NCBI GenBank assembly: GCA_951217055.1
Contig: OX578280.1
Coordinates: 16,035,394-16,099,393 of the forward strand
Origin: Gerris lacustris
Lineage: Eukaryota > Arthropoda > Insecta > Hemiptera > Gerridae
DNA length: 64,000 nucleotides
Reading direction: 5' to 3'
In this document: in pieces, positions 1 to 12,100 of the stretch
Position numbering within the stretch: the first letter of the stretch is position 1
How the letters are laid out: each line of letters begins with the position of its first letter
Notes under the pieces: model-generated
Databases searched by the model: none
The model's input: the letters and a program-made list of their open reading frames with translations, nothing else
What the model was told of the DNA's origin: nothing
Position numbers and translations under genes: made by a program

Positions 1-121
1 TAGTGTATAGTATTTATTTATTATGTAAAAAATGTACATTTATTTGTTTTTGAAATTGTATCAATAAATGGTAATCAATCAATCATTGTATCACATCTTA
101 ATGATAAAAAAATGAACCTAC

Positions 122-351
122 CTTAAATGACTTTTTTTTCCAGTACAGGGGGTCGTAGTCTGAACTCTGTATGTAACCCCTGATAACTGCTGATGATGCT
201 GCAACCATTCCTTAAATTCGTCCACAGTCGCACATTTTAATCTAAAATTTGCCACATGACCATCTTCGGTTCCATTAGTTTTAAGAAATGAGGGGCTTGG
301 ATACAACTTATGAAATAAATAAATTATATAAAAAGAATTGACAAAAAACAC
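122..351 (-). pseudogene. Transposase-associated domain fragment
   Basis: An open stretch on the minus strand encodes a compact domain containing CATVDEFKEWLQHHQQLSG followed by VTYRV. From family memory this resembles a short domain found N-terminal in SWIM/MULE-type transposon proteins of arthropods, where an acidic start, an F-x-x-W-L core and a TYRV strand recur. The end at 122 is a good minus-strand splice donor (AAG then GTAGGT), so it could also be an exon of a gene whose rest lies before the window. No convincing acceptor with a pyrimidine tract was found upstream. It lies 5' of the visible otopetrin exons on the opposite strand. Identity is tentative. Confidence 0.3.
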
Positions 352-730
352 TTCTCAAAGAAATATTTGTTAATATCTCAGGGATAGAGGAAACCTAGGC
401 TTTTGGAATGGTTGGCTCTCAGGCATCACTTATATTATATTACAAATTTAAAACTAAAACCAGTGAATGTTACAACCAAATATATATGTTGCACTATATA
501 TATATACTTGTTATGATTAATTATTTATACATAGGCATTTACCTCATCGATCCTTTTAGTCATTAACTCTGTTAGACACATTTTGAATAACTTAAAACTA
601 TCTTAATATGTTTAATTAGGTGATATAATAATATGATATTTTTTCTTAGGTCTTTAGGGATGTAAGAAAAAAATTAATATTTAATTATATTAATTTATTA
701 CATTTAACATAATTTATTGGCTTTACAATA

Positions 731-756
731 TTTCGACATATCCTGGGCATCATCAG
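731..756 (-). other. Hammerhead-like core motif, locus A
   Basis: The minus strand reads CTGATGA, then 15 bases, then GAAA. This matches the conserved strands of a hammerhead ribozyme core (CUGANGA and GAAA). The intervening helix is poor and no cleavage triplet in a plausible helix was identified. Similar arrangements occur near 12119-12146 and 32361-32389. It is probably the end of a retroelement rather than an active ribozyme. Confidence 0.25.
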
Positions 757-1142
757 GCCTATTTCTGCAGTCAATACTTTAGTATAAACATTTTTTCAAA
801 GCAATTTAGAGGAATAACAATTGAAAAGATTTATAACACTAGTGTTCAACTGTTACTCAAGATTGACAAAAAGATAATATGTAATTTGTTTAATACCATA
901 GTTATAAGTACTTACTTCAAATTTGTTATTCATTTTTGAGGACTAGAAAGGTGTATAATGTATTCAACAAAAAAAAATCGGATCAGACACAAAAACAACT
1001 GTAACGTCATAGAACTCATATAAGATACATTTCCATTTAAATATTGGCGGCAAAAGGCAAGCTAGGAACAGCTGGCCAATGAGAGGTAAGGTGGGCGTGG
1101 CTTCAGACAAACCTATTTGGAAATTCAATAGTTGCTTCTAGT

Positions 1143-2047
1143 CAAGGACCTTATAAAATAGGGATTGGACACTAAGCATATCTCCTGGGTTAAGAAGTGT
1201 CGCCAAGAACTTGGAAAAAATCTACATCAAACTACCACCGTGCGCGCGCATAGTTAGGCCCAATTTCTACCCGACTGTTATCCAAACAAAAAAGAAAAAG
1301 CATAACCTGATCGAATTTCTCCCATTCTTCTTGATCTTCTACAGTTATAACCATTGTACAATCATACGGGAAGGTAATCGATCCTACTCGGATCTTACTA
1401 GATTTTCCAAGTTCTTGGCGACACTTTTAGCGCCTAGTGCTCAATCCGTATTTTATAAGATCCTTGCTGTACGTGCGCATTAGTAGGACGAATTTCTTCC
1501 CGACTGTTATCTATTGTTTATTTTGGAATGAAAGGTTACGTTACAATCTAACATTTTTTAAAGTTTTTAATGAAATATTATATTGTTATGAGGGTTTTTA
1601 TTTCAATTTACAGTTTTAATTTAATATATTAATAAAATTTTGATATTAAAATCGTTTTTAATAACCGAATAATTAATATTAATTCATTTGGAAACGGGTT
1701 ATTTCTATTGCAGAATTAGATTTTTACAAATTTTAACAACTTACCTTTTTAACTGCAAACACAGTAAACAAGATTGGTTAAATATAGTCCAAAATCACTA
1801 AAAAATAAATTAATTGTACACAAGAGAAAACAAAACATAAAGCAAGGGAGAAATCACAAACTAGCAAACAAGAAGAAATATGAAACGCGGGGAAAGAGAA
1901 AAACATAACCTGATCAAATTTTTCCCATTCTTCTTGATCTTCTATAGTTATAACCCTACGGAAAGTTAATCGATCCTACTAGATTTTCCAAGTTCTTGGC
2001 GACACTTTTTTCGCCTAGTGCTCAATCCCTATTTTATAAGATCCTTG
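1143..2047. repeat. Inverted-repeat element, CAAGGACCTTATAAA ends
   Basis: The left end CAAGGACCTTATAAAATAGG is the near-exact inverse of the right end at 2027-2047. A further internal copy of the right arm lies at about 1407-1467. The arms also share GTGTCGCCAAGAACTTGG. The internal copies suggest tandem duplication or a second insertion. Immediate flanks do not give a clean target-site duplication. The ends resemble those of the hAT-like MITE at 12931-13221 (CAAGGATCTTATATAAA). Confidence 0.6.
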
Positions 2048-2190
2048 CACGAGACTCACGAGGCACAGTAGCAAGTAGCAAACCCAGAGTTTCTCGTGCC
2101 ACACGCGCCACTCGTCTCTCTTGCCAAATGTTTTTATTTCTTTATTTGTCTACCTCTAGCTTCTCGTTTATTATATTTTTTTTCTATACT

Positions 2191-2262
2191 ATGACCAAAG
2201 AGCGTTTTATAGAGGTTGTGAGAGATCACAAGGTGTTATACGATGTAAATAATTCCAGCTAA
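2191..2262 (+). pseudogene. MADF-domain fragment (transposon-derived)
   Basis: An ATG-initiated stretch of 23 codons reads MTKERFIEVVRDHKVLYDV and ends at a stop after NNSS. This is the first helix and the L-Y-D element of the MADF (Myb/SANT-like in Adf-1) DNA-binding fold, which is common in PIF/Harbinger accessory proteins and in host regulators. The domain breaks off after about one third of its normal length, so it is a relic. It lies just 3' of a TIR-bearing repeat and about 500 bp upstream of the first visible otopetrin exon. Confidence 0.45.
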
Positions 2263-2772
2263 ATGAAGTTAAAATTGAAAAACTGTCTGATCATTTCGTT
2301 GGACTTCTAAGATTTGCTGCCGATTCATGCGGAAATAATTTATAAAAACAACATCGGAAAACTCGAATGCCATACTGAATTTTGTATGACATAGTTTTGT
2401 GCTTTTTCAGTTTTTATATGTCAGCGAAAACAATCTTTCTTTTTCATCAGAATCTGATTCAGAACTTAAAAAATTATCAATTATAAGGTTTTCAAGCGAT
2501 ACATTGATTTTTGAACATTTTAAAACACGTGTGTAGCGTGGGAGAGTCTTGTAGAAAGTCGCGTACCAAATTTACGGATCCCTAAGAGACACATGTAGGA
2601 AACACGCGTAGTCCTACACTTGCGAGCCGCGTCACACGGGTCATGTCGCGCCACAAGCGCCTCAATTTGCGCCAAGCCTAAGGTACAGCTTGTCCCTCTT
2701 GTGTATATTTCTCTTATTTTACAATAATAATATAAGATGTAACTTAAAAAATATTTGTTTTTATTGTTACAG

Positions 2773-3135
2773 GCATTTTTCACGTACCTCTACGGAGCAA
2801 GTATATTATTCTTACTATACGTCTTCTGTTTCCTCCTCCAAGAAAGTTCCTGCTGCCAAAGCTCTGGTGAGAAAGAACGGAAACCTCCTAAACCTAAGAA
2901 GGAAAGCAAAAAGGACAAGGAGAACAAGAAAAATCAGAAGAAGGAGAAGAAAGAGAAGAAAGAAAAAGAGAAGGAGAAAGACAAGAAGGATAAAGATAAG
3001 AAGTCTTCCAAGGAGGATGATAAAGCTGCTAAGGAGGGTAAAGATGGTAAAGAAGCTGTGGCGGCTGCTCCACCAGTACCACCACCTCATCCTCAACAAC
3101 AGGGTCAAAGGAACTCCCGCTCAAATATTTTCCAG
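2773..3135 (+). CDS. Otop: Otopetrin exon: end of TM2 and Lys/Glu-rich loop
   Basis: Phase 0 to phase 0, 121 codons, acceptor TTGTTACAG at 2772 and donor CAG/GTAACT at 3136. Residues 1-24 (AFFTYLYGASILFLLYVFCF) are the second half of TM2. Then comes about 50 residues of nearly pure Lys, Glu and Asp (runs such as KKEKKEKKEKEKEKDKKDKD), then an Ala/Pro/Gln stretch ending NIFQ. With cytosolic termini, this loop between TM2 and TM3 should be cytosolic, which suits such charge density. Open frames on the other strand and in the next frame here are shadows of this exon. Confidence 0.88.
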
Positions 3136-6100
3136 GTAACTAAGTGTATTAATTAATCAAAATTTCCTCTCTACCACATATAATTTTGATGAAACTCTAT
3201 TTTGCCATCCCTTAAGTTTTAAACTGTGTGGTTATGTTGCGAAAATAATTGTACCCTTTACATAAATTTTAAACGTCTATTGAACCCAGCAAAAAACATC
3301 TATGGCTGACAACACTGATATGATAGCTGGTGAAGGCGGGAAGGTTACAAAAACAGTGTTGCCAAGTTCCGTTCTTGCAAGTAGTATTAAAGAAAAGAAT
3401 TCCTCTCTCGTGATGGTTCCTCATTGTGCTGGGTGTAAGTGCCCTACAGTTTATCCTAAATGTTTGTTACTTCGTTGACAGTACGTTGTTAGTGCGTGGG
3501 AAAGTAAAAAACAATGTGTGGGGAGCCATTGAGAGAGAGCTTAGGATTTTAAAATCCTGAAGTCTCATTGGTCCCCCCCCCCATTATTAAATCCTCATAA
3601 AGAGAAAGTATTGTAATGCCGCGAAAATTCGATTTTGTGATTTTTATGGATTTACACGTTTTGAGGTCCCCTGACTACAAAAAAGTGTTTTTTTTAAAAA
3701 TGTCAAAAAATGCCTGCAGCCTAATCTACGGGGCCTAATTTGACGAAATTTGGTATACATGTTCATAAAAACATTCCCCGAGGCGAAATCGAGAAATGAA
3801 TTTTAGCTCAAAATTTGGGGGCGCTACCCGCTAATTCACGATTTTTAGGAGTTTTTACTCCTAAAAATCGCAAAAAAAAAAATATATATATTTCTTGTAA
3901 ACGGTTCCGACGATTTTGATTAAAAAACTCTAAATTGTATTCTATTTAATACGAATCTATATAAGCCGTTTTCCCGGGAAAAATTCTAGTTAGAGAAATA
4001 GCTTAAATGCGGACGGAGAGAGGCCGAGTTCGATTTTTCGCCGAGGAGAAGTTATTTTTATGATATATTTTGATAAAATGTTTAATAATAATTAAATATA
4101 CCGACGAAAACTAAAAATAAATTCTACTATTTATTTATTATGTGAAGAAATAAAGATTATTTATATTAAACAAATAAATGGAAAACACTGCTGGGCTAAG
4201 TAGTTATGAACTCGTATATGAGATAGTTAGTTTGAGTTGTCTCGGACCGATTTTTTTACTTTCCCGCGCTGTCAATGCATTAACAATAATTTTTCACAAA
4301 CTGTATTTACACAACTGTCCCAGGTAAGGGAATTACCCTCAATATAAGTCTATATTTTTTTTAATTTATTTATTCTAAATTATTTATTCTTTTATAATTA
4401 AAACATTGTGTTTTTAATTAAAGAAGAATAAAATAATCCTTTGGCAATCTTATACTGTTCTTGTTCTTGATTTAGACAACACCCTTTGGGAATTCTAAAT
4501 ATTGCCTACCCTTTATTTTAAAATATTTCCATGTCCAGAACCCCTGATCTTTATTTTGGCTCATGGCTATTAACCTGCGCCCCCCCCCCCCCCCCCCCAC
4601 ACAGCTTTGTTATTATTTACTTTTGGATGCTTTTAAATTATCCAGAGTAATTCAAAAGGTATGAGGGGTAGTTGTTGTTTTAAAAAATAAATAAATAAAA
4701 TAACTTAGATTATTGCTTGTGTTAGCACAATAATTAAAATAATATTTTATATAACTTAAATAAGCATTGTTCACTAGGAATGATAATGAGTAAAAAGTTT
4801 TAGTTTAATTCAGGTTTGATGATACAATAGAGTTTTAGATCTATTTTTAAAATTATTGATTCTCACATTTGCATTTAATATTAAATGTTGATTTTTTTAA
4901 AAAAAAAAAAAATATGTTCACAGTTCACAATAATTATCTGGTAGAAACAAAACTATTTTTTTCTAAATAATTTTGTGGTGTAGGGTTTTTTTTTTTATAA
5001 TAATAATCAAAATAATTTCAATCCATACAAACCTGTTTTTATACAAGGCAAATCTATTCCTTAGGTAAATCTAATTATTTTTGTTATGAATACAATTTCC
5101 TTCAACCTAAAATTTAAGTGGATTTAATCTATAAAAAAAAAAAAAAAAAAAATCCCTTTTTACCTACACTACACTACAAAATTTTGATTATTCTAAGCAT
5201 GCTTCAAAATTATTTTTTATTTTTTTAGTAATTTCCGTGGCATAGATTGCGCTTTTTGTACTTTATTTCGCTTTGAGTGCCTTTTTATCTTTAGTTTCGC
5301 CGTATGAATGACATTTTAGCAATTAGAAAGGTTTTATTAAATAAAAATGCCACTTTATTGGTTTTCTTTTTAGATAGTATAATTATCAAACAATCAAGAG
5401 TTTAAAAAAAAAAACAAAAAAAAACTATGTAGTACTTGCAAAATAAATTTTATAAACAGATAAAAAATAAACAATTTTACTACCCATGATAAAATAGCTT
5501 ATAATAGTCCAGGAGATTTGCAAATAACTGTCTGACTAATATCTAGCTTGAATTTTGTGTGTAGGTTAATCTTTAAGTGTCATTTAAATATGAGGTCGGC
5601 TAAGTTCGTCTGCGGGACATAGCTTGGCAAGGAGCATTTGAAACATTTTGGTGGACAAAGTAATTTTAAAGACCCTGAACACAAAATTAGTTAGTAAAAT
5701 GGCACTCTTTTACTTTCTTACTCACCCAAATGTATTTATTTTTTTTTTTATTTATTATTAAATCTAAGTGAACTACTCTTTTGTTCAAAATGTATTGGAT
5801 TAAAGATATCTTTGCCTTACTACGTAGTTAGACTAACGGATATTGTCATTATTATTTACAGAAGTGTGATATTCCTTTGTCCCAAAGCCAAAGGAATATT
5901 TGAACATTCCCCAGTTAAGATTCAATTAATTTGAAAAAAAAAATGTCAAACAAAATAATGTAAACAAACGCTGGGTAACCAACTAAAATCTTGCCAAATC
6001 CGACCTAATTTACTTTGTTACCCACCTTAGGGTAAAAAAGTACCGACCAAAAATCAAGTTAATTTTAGTTTGTCACTTGATATAGGTGACCACTTTGATG

Positions 6101-9100
6101 TATTTTTTTGAGGCCACCACATATTCTTATAAAGCTACAAAAGAATTCTAGCTTGATGTTAGTCGGACACTTAGGAGCCAGGGTAACCGAGCGTCTTAAG
6201 GCGCTCGCTCAGCTATCAATAAGTCGAGGCAACTCGAGGTCGTGGGTTCGATCCCGTGTCATGATGCTCTGAATTACATCAATGAATCGCAGACGGTGCA
6301 GGGCGAGGGACACCCTTTATGGGGACTCTTCCCCTACTCTATGATGTGGGTCCGATCCGTGTCATGATGATGTAATTTTTATCTATGGTTCGAGGACGGA
6401 GCAAGGCGAGGGACACCCTTTATGGGCACTCTTCCCTCACGCTTATATAGCTTACTAATGACCACATCATACTCGCTTCGGCGGTACAGTGTACAAATGT
6501 ATGATGTGTGAAGTAGCTGGAACTCTCCACCACGGGGGGGTAATAAGGGCCTAAGTGATGGCCTAATTGCAAGGTTAGAACAAGTGGTTCGTCCTACCCG
6601 TTCTAGTAGGAAGTACTAGACTACTACTACTATTAGTCGGACACTTTATTGCATGCTATCTCCTAGACAATACTTTTCCAAGCTTTAAATTAATATTATG
6701 AAATTTGAAATTTCCATGAGGAGATTTACAGTTTTTATTTTAAGGTTGACTGATATTCTGAGATTTACCCTACTTTGTGTCATTCTTTGACTGTCATTGT
6801 ATTCTAAGATATATTTTTTTTTTTTTTTTTTTCTTTAATGACATTGACAATAACGACAAAAGGAATATATAGACACAGTGCCGGGAACGGCTTCTCAGAC
6901 AAGATACAAATTTTAGAGTAAAACAGTGTTGCCATCTTTGGGATGCCTACAACATATTTCCCTAACAAATAATGCTGTCCACAGATTTAATTTTCTTTCT
7001 GAGGCAAGAGGGTAAATATTCTATGAAAGGCAGTTTCTACGATAATTAAACATATTACCATTTTAACTTTGAAATTAAATTTTCTGCAACTGACAGTGAT
7101 CAAATTAAACAAATTTAATTCTAAATGAGATATTTATTGTTATTATTTCAATTCTTAGCTTTAAATTTCTCCTAGAAGTTCACAATTCAGATTGTCCCAC
7201 AAACAAATCATGTCCATCGATAACAATGTGTCTCACATTTCAGCTGATAATGTTTAACTTTGAGTTTGGAGTCAAGTTTTATGTCATTGGAGTCAATATC
7301 CAATTGTTTGTCCTGAGTGAATAGCACTACCGAATGAACAATACTCTACCTATAGTGTGAGCAAATACATCAAATTTGATTCGAAATAATTCTTCTTGGA
7401 CTCAAATTATAGTTCAAAATTGAACTGTTTAATTCTAAAATTGGAATATATTTATTCCTTTGACTTTTGACAATCAGCAACCATTTGATTGTACCCACAA
7501 ATAAAAGACTTATACTGCCCTAACAGGATTGAAAATATTAGGAAAACATTTTTTGAATCAGTTCATTCTATGTAGTCCAGTAACTTTATACATCACAGCA
7601 TGCGTCAAATCCGGTAGTTCTGATTTTTTGCAGACTTGTTTATGATGTTGGCCTAATGAATAATCTCAAGTTTGTGACCTCGAGCGCCGAACGCAACTTT
7701 GTCAAAAATTGAAAAATTCGTTTTTTTTCAAATTTTGGCGATTATAACCCTAAAGGACTAGTTTTTTTTTTTAAAAAAAAAAACTATTTTTTCGTAATTT
7801 TTGAACTGTTCAGAGACTGATCTCGTGGCCCTTGATGACGTAATATTTGATTTTCCACTGCTAACAGCTGCTTTGATCAAACTTTTTGTATTTTATCTGA
7901 CAAGCACTGTGCACATATATCTCATTTACACCCTTCAATAATTGCTGATTTTCTATGTTCTTAAGGGAAATACTCGACGCAAGAAGGGTTTTTACACCTC
8001 TATCCTCCACTAGGCGCACTTGACCTTCACTTAAAGTCTCCTTACATATAAAACACAAACCCACGCTGGGACTGGGATCAGACATTCTGTAGATTTTGAG
8101 TTCAAACGGCACTCACGTTATGGGCAGCAAGCCAGTCAACAACTGAAATGAAAAAAAAAACAGGGAAGGTTTAAACGTGAATCTAAAATATTGCAAAACA
8201 AAAAATTGCGAAGTTCAAAAAAAATGATAAACTTTGAAAGGCTTAATCTCGGAAACTATTGGGTCTACAGAGACAGTTCTAGTATCATATTGTAGCACAT
8301 TTAGTCTACTTTAAAAACGTCCTAAAAAGGTTTTTTCACAAACTAGTCCTTTAGGGTTATAATCGCCAAAATTTGAAAAAAAAAAAAATATTTTTTTTTT
8401 TCGATTTTTGACAAAGTTGCGTTCGGCGCTCGAGGTCACAAACTTGAATTATTCATTAGGCCAACATCATAAACAAGTCTGCAAAAAATCAGAACTACCG
8501 GATTTGACGCATACTACCCCATACTTTCAGGCGACAAAGTTACTGGATTATGAGGAGTTTTCAAAACAATTTTCTCTATAATTTTGAAAACTATAAACTC
8601 CCAGACTAGTTATAGTTAAGTCAGGTCATTATATCTCTTCTCATCATACCTAATGCGCATGTCTCAATTCTGTTTTCAATTCAATACCCGTTTCCATACT
8701 ATTTTTTCAAAACAGTTTATTCACAAAACCAAAAATTTGCTGTTGTAATGAACTCAAAACATTTTGAAATCCCCGTTTCCATGAGATTTTGAATACCATG
8801 GAAACTTAGTAATTGTATTACCTTATTATAAAACAATATTTATCTGCTAATAAAATTGATTGAATTTAAAGCAACCTAAGATAAATTATAATAAAATACT
8901 AACTGGAATTGGATAACTAATGTAAGAATTAATTAATAAATAATATATAAAGTGGTATTTTTATTTTTAATTACTTTTTGAGGAAATGACAATATTTTTC
9001 CAGTGGTAATTTTGATAAAGAGACAAAAAAAGAATAAAATAATTTTGTTGCTATTTATTTTTGTTATCGAGGTTCTCAATCTACCAGTTTTGGTGCATGA

Positions 9101-12100
9101 TTATATTAATGGTTTGTGGTATTTGTTTCTTGTCTCGGTTATTTAATATTTTTGTGGGTTGTTACAAATTATTTAATCTTGGTTAATTGTACAGTACTTT
9201 TAATTCTTAATATGATATGAATTATTTGAATAAGTTAATTATTTATGTGAATGAATCATAAACTTTATAAATCATTTATGGAAATTGGAATGCGGATTTA
9301 TTTTTTATTAATATTTCAATAATAATTATATTATAATTAAAGTTAACTGAAATATTTCTTAAAGTTCAGAGTTCAGAAATTTAAAGTTGTTATTTATTTG
9401 ATGCTGAAGGTACCGAAGTGTGTTTTTAGGATGAAATAATGTCATGCTTAGATAATATCGTCAGGTGTATGCTAAACTCGTAACTCTCCAAAATCTTCAC
9501 TTATAGGAGAGCAAAAAGTTATAATTTTCACTTTAACTTGACACTTAAGTGCCTTTCACTTTTGATTAGTAGGTATATAAAAGTTTAAAAGTTTATGAAA
9601 CTGAATGGCGTTTAAGTGTAAAGTTTTAAACTTATTTTTTTCTTTTCTGAATGAGTGAGAATTTTGCTTATTTTTGAATTTAGCATACACCAGATAAATA
9701 TGGTTAGTAGATTAACAACAAGATGAGGGGTTCTCTTGAAAATTATTTCTTCAATGTGCTCAAAAAGAATAATTAAAAGATAAAAGAACATTTTATATAC
9801 TACGTTTTTAAATTTTCTATTGACTAATTAAAAAATCATACATTTGGAAACCGTCAAAATGAAGATCGTAAATATGGGTCATATCAAAACAAATAAAAAA
9901 AACTTGCGGATTTTTTTTCGAACAAACTTTCCATACAGCAAAATTTGCTGAAAACGAATTAAATTCTGCTGAAAGATGGTTAAAAGTATTAAAATAATGC
10001 ATTATCATCGTGTTCTGTGCTATTCTAAAAAGTTTCAAATATCTTGCTACTCGGGGTGTTAGTTAAAAGTTGATTGCAAGATTTGTACTGGACAAACAAA
10101 CAAACAAGAAAGCAAGCTAATAAAACGTAGTAATAATTTCAAGATAAAGAACTTTTTATATACTACGTTTTTAAATTTTCTGTTGAATCGTATGTAATGT
10201 TGATAATATAATTTTTATTGTTATATAATATATAATGGTAGTGAAAAAAAAAATATTTCCGAATTTATTTACTTCACATAAATGACAACCATCTAGAGAG
10301 CTGATCTTAATAAACCTATAAAAGGACAAATCTTTGTACAACGGATCTCCCCATCACCAAATCTAAACCGTTCCATCGATATAATATTTGAAATAATATA
10401 ATCGATAATTAATATATGCGATATATTTCCTGTTTGGCTGTCATTCAATGTTTATCTCTTATTTATAAAAATCACAAATTTGAAACCCGTCAAAATGATG
10501 ATTGTAAATATGGGACATGGCAAAACAAATAAAATAACTTGCGGATATTTTCCGAACTAACTTTCCATACAGCAAAATTTGCTGAAAACCAATTAAATTC
10601 TGCTGAAAGATGGCTAAAAGTATTAAAATAATGCATTGTCATCGTGTTCTGAGCTATGCTAAAAGTTTTAAATGTCTAGCTATTCGGGAAGTTAGTTGGA
10701 AATCGATTGCCAGATCAGACAAACAAACAAATAAGAAAGCAAGCTAATAAAAACGTAGTAAAAATAGCCAATGTCAGGAGCCTCACCATCAGAATTGTGC
10801 CACAATAAAAATCCTGTCATGGAGATTCTGGTTTTTCAAACCTATAGCTTAACTTTTAAGCAAGTTTGTCATGATTTTAAAACTGAAAACGGAGGAGATT
10901 TTGTGAATCCTGTTCTTGTAAATTGGGATATATTTTTGAATCGGGGTTTATTTTGTGAATCGTGATTCATCTTGTGAATCGGGATTAATTTTTTGAATCG
11001 GGATTCATTTTGTGAATTGGGATTTAACGGGGTTTACCTCCAAAAGATTTACATTTATTAGACTCTGGCTGTGTAAACCTTCACTCCAAAAGTACAATTA
11101 GTTCATATTATGATAGTCAACTTTGAATAATATCAAAATAAATTACTTATAATAATATTATAACTATTTACACATCTGTAGTTATAAAATTAATTATAGA
11201 TCCAACTATAAATTATAATTTGATATTAAAGATTATTAGGTAGAGGTCCCCTGTAAGTTCTTATGTTGAATTTGTTGGGTCAGTGAGGGGTGAAAAAATA
11301 ATAAAAGTGAAGACTACTTCATGAAAAAGTGGCTATATTTCGTTCCTTTAGGAACATCTTCAGGCCTGTGAACAAAGGTACTTTTTTTATATATAATATA
11401 ATAATTTAAGAACAATTTGTCAGTTACAATTATTAAACTATCTTCCAATAATGTGAGTTGGGAGGAATACTAAATTCCCTCCCTAATGTATGAACATTTT
11501 TTTAACAATCTCTATGTTATCAAAAATAAAACGTAATTTAGCTGAAAATTTTTTTTTTATAATTACCTTTTTAACATCTAGTGTAGTTAATACATAAAAT
11601 AGGGTTTAAAGCATTTTTAAGAAAAATTTGTCAACAGTTAATAAAATAAACAACTAAAACTACTCTTCCACACAGAGGAAGCAAAATTATTACTATAAAA
11701 AGTTTCTATTTAACAATTAAAACACACACAATAACGGAAATTATTAAAAATTATTAAATACGGAATTGTTAAATAGAAACTTTTTATAGTAATAATTTTG
11801 CTTCCTCTGTGTGGAAGAGTAGTTTTAGTTGTTTATTTTATTAACTGTTGACAAATTTTTCTTAAAAATGCTTTAAACCCTATTTTATGTATTAACTACA
11901 CTAGATGTTAAAAAGGTAATTATAAAAAAAAAAATTTCAGCTAAATTACGTTTTATTTTTGATAACATAGAGATTGTTAAAAAAATGTTCATACATTAGG
12001 GAGGGAATTTAGTATTCCTCCCAACTCACATTATTGGAAGATAGTTTAATAATTGTAACTGACAAATTGTTCTTAAATTATTATATTATGTATAAAAAAA

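Noticed and set aside
1211..1619. Two ORFs of 90 and 60 codons
   Set aside because: Inside a duplicated repeat; the frames differ between copies.
2690..3139. Arg/Lys-rich ORF on plus and hydrophobic ORF on minus over the first otopetrin exon
   Set aside because: Out-of-frame and antisense readings of the Lys/Glu-rich coding exon; the exon frame has matching splice phases and TM2 homology.
6173..6260. Functional tRNA-Leu gene
   Set aside because: The A/B boxes are present but the acceptor stem does not close, and the sequence is the head of a SINE with target duplications.
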